Below the pieces are notes generated by a model. The model was not told the DNA's origin. It ran no database searches and saw only the letters and a program-made list of their open reading frames with translations. A stretch of DNA of 64,000 bases, from the NCBI RefSeq assembly GCF_003096015.2, contig NZ_CP029185.2:1083501-1147500 (forward strand), given 5' to 3'. This DNA is from Limnobaculum parvum. Lineage in GTDB: Bacteria; Pseudomonadota; Gammaproteobacteria; Enterobacterales; Enterobacteriaceae. The translations under genes and the position numbers were made by a program. Positions 9,335 through 17,528 of this stretch are shown piece by piece (position 1 is the first letter of the stretch; each line of letters starts with the position of its first letter).

Positions 9335-10387
9335 ATGCAGAAGATAATTTTCCTTATACATGATATTACCAAGCCTGGTGGTACAGAAAGAGTAACATTA
9401 ACGCTGGCGAGAAATTTTCAAAAAGAAGATGTTCCGTGTGAAATTTTTTCTTTGAATAAAGAAAATAATATACCATTCTATTCCAGTGGTAAAACACTAA
9501 TAAAATATGCTAAAAGTAATATAAGAATATTGTCTATCATTGAAGCGATTAATTATGCAAAAAGAAATAATGCTAAGTTAATAGTGGTTTCTATGGGGCG
9601 ACTTTCAATTGAAGTTTCATTTTTGGCTAGAGTATGCTTATTTAAAAATATTTATCTCTATGAACATATCTCATTTGAATCATTTGGGATGCATATAAGA
9701 ATATTAAAATATTTTTCATATCTAATTTCAAAAGGAACAATCTTTTTAACTAGGCATGATGTTGAATTCGTGAAATCTAAGTTGCCAAAAATTAAAGCGT
9801 ATTCAATAGATAATATTAATCCATATGAAAACATTAACTATATAGATATTAATGAGAGAGAAAATATCGTATTAGCTGTAGGGAGATTGACAGATCAAAA
9901 AAATTTCTCCAGGTTAATCAATTTATGGAGCAAATTTGAAAATTTAGGTTGGAAGTTACTGATTATTGGTTCTGGGCCTGAGAAGAAGAAGCTTGAAAAT
10001 GATATTGTTGATCTGAAAATTAAAAATATACTTATTCATGATGCAACACCAAATGTTGATAGCTATTATAAAAGATCAAAAGTATATGTAATGACTTCTA
10101 AATATGAAGGTTTACCAATGGTTCTTATTGAGGCTCAGGGTTTTGGTCTGCCTGCTATATCTTTTGATTGTAAAACAGGGCCAGCTGATATTATTCAAAA
10201 TAATGAATCCGGATATATTATTCCATACGATGATGATGATGATTTTATTAATAAGCTACAATCGATTATGAATGATGCAGCATGTTTAAGCAATATGAGT
10301 AAAAAGGCTTTTGTAAATGCTCAACGATTTACTTTCTTGGAAGTTAAAAATGAATGGTTTAAGATATTATCCGAGGAGAGTAAATGA
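9335..10387 (+). CDS. Family 4 glycosyltransferase
   Basis: A 350-residue GT-B transferase. N-terminal HDITKPGGTERV is a typical acceptor-side glycine loop; the C-terminal domain has AVGRLTDQKNFSRLI and the donor-binding SKYEGLPMVLIEAQGFGLP with the conserved EX7E acidic pattern. It overlaps the next gene by four bases (ATGA), so translation is probably coupled. It acts at the cytoplasmic face of the inner membrane. A galactosyl- or GalNAc-transferase is likely given galE downstream, but this is inference. Confidence 0.87.
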   Translation: MQKIIFLIHDITKPGGTERVTLTLARNFQKEDVPCEIFSLNKENNIPFYSSGKTLIKYAKSNIRILSIIEAINYAKRNNAKLIVVSMGRLSIEVSFLARVCLFKNIYLYEHISFESFGMHIRILKYFSYLISKGTIFLTRHDVEFVKSKLPKIKAYSIDNINPYENINYIDINERENIVLAVGRLTDQKNFSRLINLWSKFENLGWKLLIIGSGPEKKKLENDIVDLKIKNILIHDATPNVDSYYKRSKVYVMTSKYEGLPMVLIEAQGFGLPAISFDCKTGPADIIQNNESGYIIPYDDDDDFINKLQSIMNDAACLSNMSKKAFVNAQRFTFLEVKNEWFKILSEESK

Positions 10388-11121
10388 AAGAAATCGTTTC
10401 AATTATCATGCCTGCTTATAATGCTGCTGATACTATCCATGAAAGTATTATGTCTGTTTTAGAACAAACATTTACCGATTTTAGACTATATGTAGTAAAT
10501 GATTGCTCAACTGACAAGACAAAAGATGTTATTATGAGTTTTAGTGATAAACGTATTGTTTATATTGAAAATAACATTAACTTAGGGGTGTCAGAATCAA
10601 GAAATCTAGGAATAAAAGAATCAAGAGGGAAATATATAGCATTTTTAGATAGTGATGATCTATGGAAATCTGAAAAACTAGAAATACAATATAACTTATT
10701 GTTGGAAGGGTGGGATATCGTATGTAGTAACTATCAAACTTTTTCAGGTTCACCCGATAATATATTGAATTTACGTATTTCACCGGAAGTAATCAGTTAT
10801 AAAGAAATGCTTAAATCAAACTTCATTGGTAACCTTACTGGAATTTATAATTCTGATAAGCTATCTAAAATTTATCAAAATAAAGTTGGGCATGAAGATT
10901 ATGTAATGTGGTTAGAGTTAGTAAAGAAAGCTCAAAAAATTTATTGTGTCCAAGAATCATTGGCTTTATATAGAGTTACTGATAAATCTCTTTCATCTAA
11001 TAAAGTTAGAGCGATGTTTTGGCAATTGAAAATATATCGCAATGTACTTGGATTTTCTTTAATAAAAAGTGGCTATTATTTTTTCTTCTATATTTTATAT
11101 GCGATTCATAAAAGAAAGTAA
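10384..11121 (+). CDS. Family 2 glycosyltransferase
   Basis: A short (245-residue) GT-A transferase: VSIIMPAYNAADTIHESI, VVNDCSTDKT, and the metal site LDSDD near residue 93, followed by the WKSEKLEIQ segment common in O-unit family 2 enzymes. HEDYVMWLEL provides the C-terminal acidic motif. It is the third transferase of cluster 1, so with the initiating sugar the repeat has about four sugars (inference). The start ATG overlaps the stop of the preceding gene. Confidence 0.86.
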   Translation: MKEIVSIIMPAYNAADTIHESIMSVLEQTFTDFRLYVVNDCSTDKTKDVIMSFSDKRIVYIENNINLGVSESRNLGIKESRGKYIAFLDSDDLWKSEKLEIQYNLLLEGWDIVCSNYQTFSGSPDNILNLRISPEVISYKEMLKSNFIGNLTGIYNSDKLSKIYQNKVGHEDYVMWLELVKKAQKIYCVQESLALYRVTDKSLSSNKVRAMFWQLKIYRNVLGFSLIKSGYYFFFYILYAIHKRK

Positions 11122-11154
11122 TTAATATTCTATGAAAGTGCGAGTGTAATTAAG

Positions 11155-12171
11155 ATGTCAATACTAGTAACTGGTGGTGCGGGTTATATCGGTTCACATA
11201 CAGTCCTACTTTTATTAGAGTATGATTATGATGTGGTAGTTATAGACGATTTTTCAAACTCATCCTACGAATCATTACGTAGAGTAGAGCATTTGACCAA
11301 TAAGCATATAAAATTTTATCAAGGTTCTATACTTGATAAGGATCTTCTTAATAATGTTTTTTCTGAAAATGATATATCTGATGTTATACACTTTGCAGGA
11401 CTTAAGTCTGTTAGCGAATCAGTAATAAATCCACTACATTATTATTCAGTAAACGTTAGCGGAACTTTATCTTTACTGAATACAATGAAAGACTATAAAG
11501 TCAAAAGCTTTATTTTTAGTTCTTCTGCTACTGTATATGGCAAACCAGATAGGCTCCCTTTAAAAGAAGAATCAAATACAGGTAATACAACGAATCCCTA
11601 TGGTACTAGTAAACATATGGTTGAACAAATATTGTTTGATTTGGCTAAGACTTGCCGTGAATTAACAATTACTGTTCTTCGATATTTTAATCCGGTAGGT
11701 GCTCACCCTTCAGGGTTAATTGGTGAAAATCCAAATGGAATACCAAATAATTTAGTTCCTTATATTTCACAAGTGGCGAGTGGAAAACTAGAATGCTTGA
11801 ATATTTTTGGAAATGATTATCCAACTATTGATGGGACTGGTGTAAGAGATTATATCCATGTTATGGATTTAGCTGCCGGTCATATCAATGCTCTAGAAAA
11901 AAGAGATAATCTTTCGAATATTAATGTATTCAATTTAGGTACTGGCATAGGTTATTCTGTACTTGAAATTATTCATGCATTTGAATTAGTTTCTGGGTGT
12001 AAAATTAATTATTCATTCAGTAGCAGAAGGGCTGGAGATATTGCTGAGTGCTGGTCAGATCCTACCCATTCCAATAAGATTCTTGATTGGTATGCAAATT
12101 ATAGCTTGGAAGATATGATGAGGGATACATGGAATTGGCAAAGAAATAATCCTGACGGGTATCCAAAATAG
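11155..12171 (+). CDS. galE: UDP-glucose 4-epimerase
   Basis: Interconverts UDP-glucose and UDP-galactose, here supplying UDP-Gal to the O unit. The 338-residue protein matches E. coli GalE in length and catalytic positions: GGAGYIGS at residues 7-14, SSSATVYG with S124, and Y149-x3-K153 (NPYGTSK). RYFNPVGAHPSG and the C-terminal WNWQRNNPDGY are also GalE signatures. It is the last gene of cluster 1. A few sub-groups also act on UDP-GlcNAc/GalNAc. A second galE at the gal operon is likely elsewhere. Confidence 0.92.
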   Translation: MSILVTGGAGYIGSHTVLLLLEYDYDVVVIDDFSNSSYESLRRVEHLTNKHIKFYQGSILDKDLLNNVFSENDISDVIHFAGLKSVSESVINPLHYYSVNVSGTLSLLNTMKDYKVKSFIFSSSATVYGKPDRLPLKEESNTGNTTNPYGTSKHMVEQILFDLAKTCRELTITVLRYFNPVGAHPSGLIGENPNGIPNNLVPYISQVASGKLECLNIFGNDYPTIDGTGVRDYIHVMDLAAGHINALEKRDNLSNINVFNLGTGIGYSVLEIIHAFELVSGCKINYSFSSRRAGDIAECWSDPTHSNKILDWYANYSLEDMMRDTWNWQRNNPDGYPK

Positions 12172-12196
12172 AATATTTAAAGATAATGAACTGAAC

Positions 12197-12299
12197 TGTA
12201 AACATACTATTTTTAGTTTCATGTGCTTTTTGAGATTTCCGGTTTTTTAGCCGTCAGCCGGTATTCTTTCGGTGTCAGGTTATTCAGGGACTCATGAGG
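12197..12299 (-). mobile_element. Fragment of a diverged IS3-family element (one end plus orfB 3' end)
   Basis: These 103 bases line up without gaps with the first 103 bases of the intact IS that begins at 12300 (about 18 mismatches by eye, roughly 83 percent identity). They start with TGTAA, matching the IS end, and carry the sequence for the last residues of a transposase OrfB. The fragment stops exactly where the intact copy begins, so it is a remnant of an older related element truncated by the newer one. Confidence 0.85.
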
Positions 12300-12315
12300 T
12301 GTAAGTACACCCATT

Positions 12316-13200
12316 TTAGTACCACATATTTTTTGAGATTTCTGGGTTTTCAGCCATCAGCCGGTATTCTTCCGGTGTCAGGTTATTCAGGGATTCATGA
12401 GGTCGCTCACTGTTGTATTCATTCAGCCAGCGATCTGTGATCTCCCGTACTTCATTCAGCGTTTTGAACAGGTAAAAATCCAGTATTTCTGTCCGATACG
12501 TCCGATTAAACCGTTCGATATACTCATTCTGCGTCGGCTTGCCCGGCTTGATAAATTCTAGCTTCACACCATGATCTTCAGCCCATTGTGCCAGCGTCAG
12601 TGATATCAGTTCCGGCCCATTATCCATTCGCATCTTCAGCGGATATCCCCGGTTTTCCACTATCCTCTCCAGTACTCGAACGACGCGCTGTGCCGGGATA
12701 TTCAGATCAATTTCTATGGCCAGAGCCTCACGATTAAAATCATCCACAATGTTGAAGGTCCGAAAACGTCGGCCACAGACCAATGCGTCGTGCATAAAAT
12801 CGATGGACCAGCTCTGGTTAAGTGCGTCCGGCGTTGCCAGCGGAGCCGGATTGCGCACCGGCAGGCGTTGCTTACCTTTACGACGAAAATTCAGTTTTAG
12901 CAGGCAGTAAATCCGGTGCACACGTTTGTGGTTCCAGACATGCCCCTGCCTGCGAAGCACCTGAAAAAGTTTCTTAAATCCGTAGCGTGGATAACGCTCA
13001 GCCGCTTCAGTCAGCGCCTGGATCACCGGTTCATCACGTCTCGTATCCGGTTGGTAGCGAAACACTGTCCTGCTCAGCGATAACGTCCTGCATGCCTGGC
13101 GTATGCTCATCGTAAATTGTGTAGTCAGATAGCCGACGAGTTCACGCTTTATCGCTGGTTTTAAAGCTTTTTTTCGATGACATCCTTCAGCGCTCGGCAT
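12316..13200 (-). CDS. IS3-family transposase OrfB (DDE integrase domain), copy 1
   Basis: OrfB carries the rve/DDE catalytic core: WSIDFMHDAL (first D), RMDNGPELIS (second D) and the glutamate in YIERFNRTYR. An HTH_21-type region precedes it. The true product is probably an OrfAB fusion made by -1 frameshifting on the minus-strand run AAAAAAAG (plus strand 13167-13174). Compared with copy 2 it differs at seven residues, including E for A in PTQNEYIERF and L for P in TEILDF, so activity of this copy may be altered. Confidence 0.9.
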   Translation of the reverse strand: MPSAEGCHRKKALKPAIKRELVGYLTTQFTMSIRQACRTLSLSRTVFRYQPDTRRDEPVIQALTEAAERYPRYGFKKLFQVLRRQGHVWNHKRVHRIYCLLKLNFRRKGKQRLPVRNPAPLATPDALNQSWSIDFMHDALVCGRRFRTFNIVDDFNREALAIEIDLNIPAQRVVRVLERIVENRGYPLKMRMDNGPELISLTLAQWAEDHGVKLEFIKPGKPTQNEYIERFNRTYRTEILDFYLFKTLNEVREITDRWLNEYNSERPHESLNNLTPEEYRLMAENPEISKNMWY

Positions 13201-13427
13201 TCCAAACTCAGATCGGCAAACATCTGTTTCAGGCGACGATTCTCGTCCTCAAGATCTTTGATTTTTTTGATATCAGCAGCTTCCATACCGCCATACTTCG
13301 CCTTCCAGTTGTAATAGCTGGCTTCAGAAATAGCGGTCTCACGGCAGACATCTTTCACCGTTCGTCCGGCTTCAACGGATTTAAGAACGGCGATTATCTG
13401 GTGCTCTGTGAATCGGATTTTACGCAT
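13161..13427 (-). CDS. IS3-family transposase OrfA (helix-turn-helix), copy 1
   Basis: An 88-residue HTH_Tnp_1 protein (RFTEHQIIAVLKSVEAG, then EASYYNWKAKYGG) followed by a leucine-zipper-like coiled coil (LEDENRRLKQMFADLS), the usual OrfA architecture for IS end binding and dimerisation. It overlaps orfB by 40 bases in another frame. A ribosome site AGAGAAGATCACC precedes the ATG. It differs from copy 2 at one residue (RETAIS versus REAAIS). Confidence 0.9.
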   Translation of the reverse strand: MRKIRFTEHQIIAVLKSVEAGRTVKDVCRETAISEASYYNWKAKYGGMEAADIKKIKDLEDENRRLKQMFADLSLECRALKDVIEKKL

Positions 13428-13525
13428 GGTGATCTTCTCTGGGGATATAATCAGTATGTCAGAAGATCTCTAAAAGTGAATGACTCGTTTTGATGGGGTA
13501 CTTACAACAGCATACCGCGCTTTAC

Positions 13526-13553
13526 TTGCGATTGGGGGGCAAGTGAGTATAAT
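13526..13553 (+). promoter_or_regulatory. Candidate sigma-70 promoter of cluster 2
   Basis: TTGCGA (13526-13531) and a perfect TATAAT (13548-13553) are spaced by 16 bases. It lies about 150 bases upstream of the second ops element, which fits an RfaH-controlled leader starting near 13560. Confidence 0.6.
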
Positions 13554-13704
13554 CGACCAAGAATATGACATCATATTTATAAGCCTGTATAAAATATAAA
13601 CAAATTTATTTTTTTATATTGGTTTTGGTTTAACTAGTTAACTTAGATATGCTAGTAACTACCTTTTATCATTAACTATTATGCTTTTAGGAGCCTCACC
13701 TAAG

Positions 13705-13716
13705 GGCGGTAGCATG
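13705..13716 (+). promoter_or_regulatory. ops element (JUMPStart core), RfaH recruitment site, cluster 2
   Basis: GGCGGTAGCATG fits the ops core GGCGGTAGNNT and lies in the context GAGCCTCACCTAAG, like a JUMPStart sequence. It sits in the leader about 70 bases upstream of the likely wzz start. Its presence inside the longest possible wzz frame is one reason to prefer the later start. Confidence 0.87.
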
Positions 13717-13782
13717 TGTAAAAAGTATACAAGAGCTTTATTATTTAATAAATACATTAAATTTCAATTAATTGGGATGTCA

Positions 13783-14859
13783 ATGAGCGATAAAGAGCAA
13801 ATTCAGCCACACCTGCAACCAGTTATTTCTGGTTACTATCCTATGTATCAAGCGCCGAAAAATGATGAGATCGATTTATTTGATCTCATTGTACAAATAT
13901 GGAAGAAAAAATACTGGGTGATTGGTTGTATTTTGGCAACCACACTTGTGGCGGCCGTTTATGCCTTTACAGCTAAAGAACAGTGGACAGCAACCGCTGT
14001 GGTTGATATACCAAGCTTCGATACAATGGATAACTATTATCAAGGTGCGAGGCTGTTGGAAGGCAATGTTGATAAACCTACCTCATCGGAAGAAGTTGCT
14101 AATAAATTTTTCAAGCAATTTATTTCACAGGCTGGCTCCTATAATGAGTTAAGTAGGTTTATTAGTGAAAGCGATTATTTTAAGAAGTTAGCTGAAGGAA
14201 AGAACGAACAGAGCAAAGCGAATTTATTGAATGAACTTATTGATAATATGAAGTTAACGAAGAATCTGGAAAGCTCAATTTATTCTTTTAGTCTTTCAGC
14301 CACGACACCTTCTCAAGCAAAGAGTCTATTGGAAAAATATATTGATGGTGTTAATGCTAATGTTAGCCAGATTTGGTATGCCCAGTTAATTTCTCAAATA
14401 AAGAATAAAAAGCAAACACTAAAAAATCAGATGGCAGCTATTAAGAAAGTGGCTGAAGAACAGCGTCAGGAAGAAGTTAAGAATATAAAAATGGCGCTTA
14501 CCATTGCAGAAAGAACTAATATTCAAAAGCCAGCGATAACTGGGTTAACTCAACTAGATAGCAACAGATTGTTTTTATTAGGCAAAGATGCATTGAGTGC
14601 TATGTCTGAAAGCATTGAGAAGCAGCCTTTGACATTAGGTGATTTTTATTATGATTTGCAGCGCCAGTGGATTAATTTAGATAATTTCAAGGTTGATAGT
14701 ACAGATGCTAAAGGGTTTAGTTATTTGAAAAGCCCAACGCTTCCAGTAAATAAAGATAAACCCAGAAAGTTATTAATACTTACATTTGGTAGTTTATTTG
14801 GATTGTGTGTGAGTTCTTTTTTGGTTTTAATTTATGATGGTATAAAAAGAAGAAAGTAG
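13783..14859 (+). CDS. wzz: Polysaccharide chain-length regulator Wzz
   Basis: Wzz is an inner-membrane co-polymerase that sets the modal length of Wzy-made chains. N-terminal EIDLFDLIVQIWKKKYWVIG leads into the first membrane helix, a long periplasmic coiled-coil-rich region follows, and the C-terminal SPTLPVNKDKPRK precedes the second helix. The segment ALTIAERTNIQKP and LFLLGKDALSAM match E. coli WzzB. The frame opens at 13681, but that would translate the ops leader; ATG 13783 has GGGA six bases upstream and gives about 358 residues. It is the only chain-length regulator in the window. Confidence 0.92.
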   Translation: MSDKEQIQPHLQPVISGYYPMYQAPKNDEIDLFDLIVQIWKKKYWVIGCILATTLVAAVYAFTAKEQWTATAVVDIPSFDTMDNYYQGARLLEGNVDKPTSSEEVANKFFKQFISQAGSYNELSRFISESDYFKKLAEGKNEQSKANLLNELIDNMKLTKNLESSIYSFSLSATTPSQAKSLLEKYIDGVNANVSQIWYAQLISQIKNKKQTLKNQMAAIKKVAEEQRQEEVKNIKMALTIAERTNIQKPAITGLTQLDSNRLFLLGKDALSAMSESIEKQPLTLGDFYYDLQRQWINLDNFKVDSTDAKGFSYLKSPTLPVNKDKPRKLLILTFGSLFGLCVSSFLVLIYDGIKRRK

Positions 14860-15061
14860 ACTAAAGATAATTCGTATATGAATTTTATATGATTTATTGT
14901 TCTTCGCTTTTAGACACTATTATTAAGCAACTAGCTATATCCTGAGTTAGAAGTTACCAGAAAGCGTTGAATTTAGTATTTGGATAACTTAATACATTGA
15001 AAATGTTAAAAGTTGTGTTTATAACAGTTGAATTAAACAGAACTATTATAGAGAAATAGAA

Positions 15062-15970
15062 ATGTCGATGACAAAAATTCTTTTGTTTGGCAAAACAGGG
15101 CAAGTAGGCTGGGAGTTGCAGCGCTCACTGGCGCCGTTGGGAAATATCATTGCAGTTGATGTCCACTCTACTGAATATTGTGGTGATTTTAGCAATCCGG
15201 AAGGAATTGCTGAGACTGTGCGCAGTGTAAAACCCGATATTATCGTCAATGCTGCAGCACACACTGCTGTAGATAAGGCAGAAAGCGAACCTGATTTTGC
15301 TTACTTGCTGAATGCTACTAGTGTAGAAACTATTGCGAAAGAGGCTGAAAAGCTAAAATCTTGGCTGGTTCATTATTCGACTGACTATGTTTTTCCTGGT
15401 AACGGCGAAAAACCTTGGTTGGAGACAGATATGACTGTCCCGCTAAATGTTTATGGCAAGACTAAACTTGGGGGGGAGTTGGCAGTTCAAAATAATTGCA
15501 CAAAACATCTGATTTTTCGTACCAGTTGGGTATTCGCATGTAAGGGTAATAATTTTGCAAAAACGATGCTGAAGCTGGCAAAAGAACGTAATTCGCTCTC
15601 GATAATTAATGATCAATTCGGGGCACCAACAGGTGCTGAATTACTTGCCGACTGTACTGCACACGCTATCCGTATTGCGTTAGATAAACCCGAGGTTACA
15701 GGGCTTTATCATCTCGTTTCTGCGGGAACGACTACGTGGTTTGACTATGCTAAATTTGTTTTTGATGAAGCGAGAAAGGCTGGTTTAGTTTTGGCTGTGG
15801 AAAACACTTATCCGGTGTCAACAAGTTCCTATCCAACAGCTGCAACTCGTCCCCATAATTCACGCCTGAATACACAGAAGTTCCAGCAAACGTTTAACTT
15901 AATATTACCTGAATGGGAAGTTGGTGTTAAGAGGATGCTGGTAGAGTTATTTTCTGCCACAGAAATCTAA
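15062..15970 (+). CDS. rmlD: dTDP-4-dehydrorhamnose reductase, copy 1
   Basis: The last step of dTDP-L-rhamnose synthesis, NADPH-dependent reduction at C4. ILLFGKTGQVGWELQR (nucleotide loop), HYSTDYVFPG and NVYGKTK (catalytic Tyr/Lys) are visible; the protein is very like E. coli/Shigella RfbD over its 302 residues (CGDFSNPEG, DQFGAPTGAELLADCTAHAI). Start after GAGAAATAGAA. A second, clearly different rmlD ends the cluster. Neither rmlA nor rmlB is in the window. Confidence 0.93.
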   Translation: MSMTKILLFGKTGQVGWELQRSLAPLGNIIAVDVHSTEYCGDFSNPEGIAETVRSVKPDIIVNAAAHTAVDKAESEPDFAYLLNATSVETIAKEAEKLKSWLVHYSTDYVFPGNGEKPWLETDMTVPLNVYGKTKLGGELAVQNNCTKHLIFRTSWVFACKGNNFAKTMLKLAKERNSLSIINDQFGAPTGAELLADCTAHAIRIALDKPEVTGLYHLVSAGTTTWFDYAKFVFDEARKAGLVLAVENTYPVSTSSYPTAATRPHNSRLNTQKFQQTFNLILPEWEVGVKRMLVELFSATEI

Positions 15971-16052
15971 AACTGTATTATTTTTCAAGACTGCATCAGT
16001 AAAGAATGATTGCAATAGATATTTGCTGGAAATGATTAAAGGTTATCTATAA

Positions 16053-16604
16053 ATGATGAATGTTATTAAAACTGAAATCCCTGATGTATTAATTTTTGAA
16101 CCACGAGTTTTTGGTGATGACCGTGGATTTTTCTTTGAAAGTTTTAATCAGAAGGTTTTTGAAGAGGCTGTAGGATATAAAATAGACTTTATTCAGGATA
16201 ATCATTCTAAATCAAGCAAAGGTGTTTTACGCGGTTTGCATTATCAATTGCCACCATTTGCGCAAGCTAAGTTAGTTCGCTGTATAGTGGGTGAGGTTTT
16301 TGATATAGTGGTTGACATACGTAAGAATTCACCAACCTGCGGTAAATGGGTTGGAGTAAATTTATCTGCTGAGAATAAGCGCCAACTTTGGATACCTGAA
16401 GGATTTGCTCACGGTTTTCTTGTTTTGAGTGAATTAGCTGAATTCGTTTACAAAACGACAAATTATTATTCCAAAGAATGTGAAAGAAGTATTATTTATA
16501 ATGATCTATCATTAAATATAAATTGGCCTGGTGACAGTGTTTCTTTTGTGCTTTCTGAAAAAGATAAATTAGCAGATAAATACAAAGATATAATATATTT
16601 TTAA
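16053..16604 (+). CDS. rmlC: dTDP-4-dehydrorhamnose 3,5-epimerase, copy 1
   Basis: A cupin epimerase acting on dTDP-4-keto-6-deoxyglucose in rhamnose synthesis. 183 residues, canonical length; the catalytic base is H63 in VLRGLHYQLPP, with FFESFNQK, FVYKTTNYY (active-site Tyr) and WIPEGFAHGFLVLSE. It follows rmlD after 82 bases. The pair rmlD-rmlC is normally preceded by rmlB and followed or split by rmlA; both are absent. Confidence 0.92.
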   Translation: MMNVIKTEIPDVLIFEPRVFGDDRGFFFESFNQKVFEEAVGYKIDFIQDNHSKSSKGVLRGLHYQLPPFAQAKLVRCIVGEVFDIVVDIRKNSPTCGKWVGVNLSAENKRQLWIPEGFAHGFLVLSELAEFVYKTTNYYSKECERSIIYNDLSLNINWPGDSVSFVLSEKDKLADKYKDIIYF

Positions 16605-16669
16605 TTTAAAAATCATATATCTTTGCTAAAGAATATCATATATCACAATTACATATTACGAGAGAAATA

Positions 16670-17074
16670 ATGGAAATTCAATTAATTCCTTTACAAAAAC
16701 ATGGCGATGAAAGAGGTCTATTAATTGCACTGGAAGAGGAAAAGAATATTCCATTCCCTATAAAGCGTGTTTATTATATGTTTGATACATTGAAAGACAT
16801 TCGCAGGGGGTATCATGCCCATAAATCAATTAGACAAATAGCTATTGCCGTTAGAGGACAATGTAAATTTCATCTTGATGATGGAAAGTTAAAAAAACAA
16901 GTATTATTGGATGATCCCGCAAAGGGATTATTAATTGAACCATATATATGGCATGAGATGTATGATTTTAGTGATGATTGTATATTAATGGTATTAGCAA
17001 ATGATTTTTACGATGAGGCCGATTATATTCGTAACTATACAGAGTTTATGGAGGATATAAATGAACATCCATAG
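16670..17074 (+). CDS. fdtA: dTDP-4-oxo-6-deoxy-D-glucose 3,4-oxoisomerase
   Basis: A small cupin (134 residues) that shifts the keto group from C4 to C3 of dTDP-4-keto-6-deoxyglucose, the first step to dTDP-Fuc3NAc or dTDP-Qui3NAc. The motif RRGYHAHK has H49 and H51; R15 (DERG) and H95 (IWHEM) are at positions that, as I recall from work on FdtA and QdtA, favour the galacto product, hence FdtA. The next two genes encode the matching acetyltransferase and aminotransferase, overlapping by 14 and 8 bases, which supports a complete Fuc3NAc module. Confidence 0.85.
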   Translation: MEIQLIPLQKHGDERGLLIALEEEKNIPFPIKRVYYMFDTLKDIRRGYHAHKSIRQIAIAVRGQCKFHLDDGKLKKQVLLDDPAKGLLIEPYIWHEMYDFSDDCILMVLANDFYDEADYIRNYTEFMEDINEHP

Positions 17075-17528
17075 TCTTAGTGACGTAAAATCAACGTCTA
17101 TAGGTAAGGGGACTAATATTTGGCAATTTGTCGTTGTATTGAAAGGCGCTGTTATTGGTGAAAACTGTAATATTTGTGCAAATACTTTAATAGAGAATGA
17201 TGTAATAATTGGAAATAATGTCACCGTTAAAAGTGGTGTATACATTTGGGATGGTGTAGAACTTGAGGATAATGTATTTATTGGACCGTGCGTGACATTT
17301 ACGAATGATAAAATTCCACGTTCAAAAATATATCCTGATAAGTTTTTAAAAATAAAAGTCAAAAAAGGTGCTTCAATAGGAGCAAATGCAACTATTCTTC
17401 CCGGTGTAACTATCGGCGAGATGGCTATGGTTGGTGCTGGCAGCGTGGTGACCAAAGACGTTCCTGCATATGCTGTTGTTGTCGGCAATCCTGCAAAAGT
17501 AATTAGGTGGATGAGTCAAGATGAATAA
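17061..17528 (+). CDS. fdtC: Hexapeptide-repeat sugar N-acetyltransferase (FdtC-like)
   Basis: A 155-residue left-handed beta-helix acyltransferase with repeated hexapeptides (VIGENCNI, VIIGNNVTVKSGV, SIGANATILPGVTIG) and the C-terminal GAGSVVTKDVPAYAVVVGNPAKVI typical of sugar N-acetyltransferases. By position it should acetylate dTDP-Fuc3N with acetyl-CoA. It overlaps fdtA by 14 bases and fdtB by 8, so the three are translated together. The exact acyl group (acetyl or another) is inferred from the family. Confidence 0.83.
   Translation: MNIHSLSDVKSTSIGKGTNIWQFVVVLKGAVIGENCNICANTLIENDVIIGNNVTVKSGVYIWDGVELEDNVFIGPCVTFTNDKIPRSKIYPDKFLKIKVKKGASIGANATILPGVTIGEMAMVGAGSVVTKDVPAYAVVVGNPAKVIRWMSQDE

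Larger units (their letters stand above)
12300..13506 (-). mobile_element. IS3-family insertion sequence, copy 1 (1207 bp)
   Basis: The boundaries are set by comparison with a second copy at 30574-31780 of the same length. Terminal inverted repeats begin TGTAAGTAC at both ends (left TGTAAGTACACCC, right read inward TGTAAGTACCCCATC). It carries overlapping orfA and orfB on the minus strand with an A7G slip site at the overlap, typical of IS3-family programmed frameshifting; the OrfA sequence suggests the IS407 subgroup (inference). No target duplication is seen: the flanks are GAGG on the left and ACAG on the right. Confidence 0.93.

Noticed and set aside
13681..13782. N-terminal extension of wzz from the ATG at 13681
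   Set aside because: It would translate the ops/JUMPStart leader, and homology to Wzz begins after 13783.
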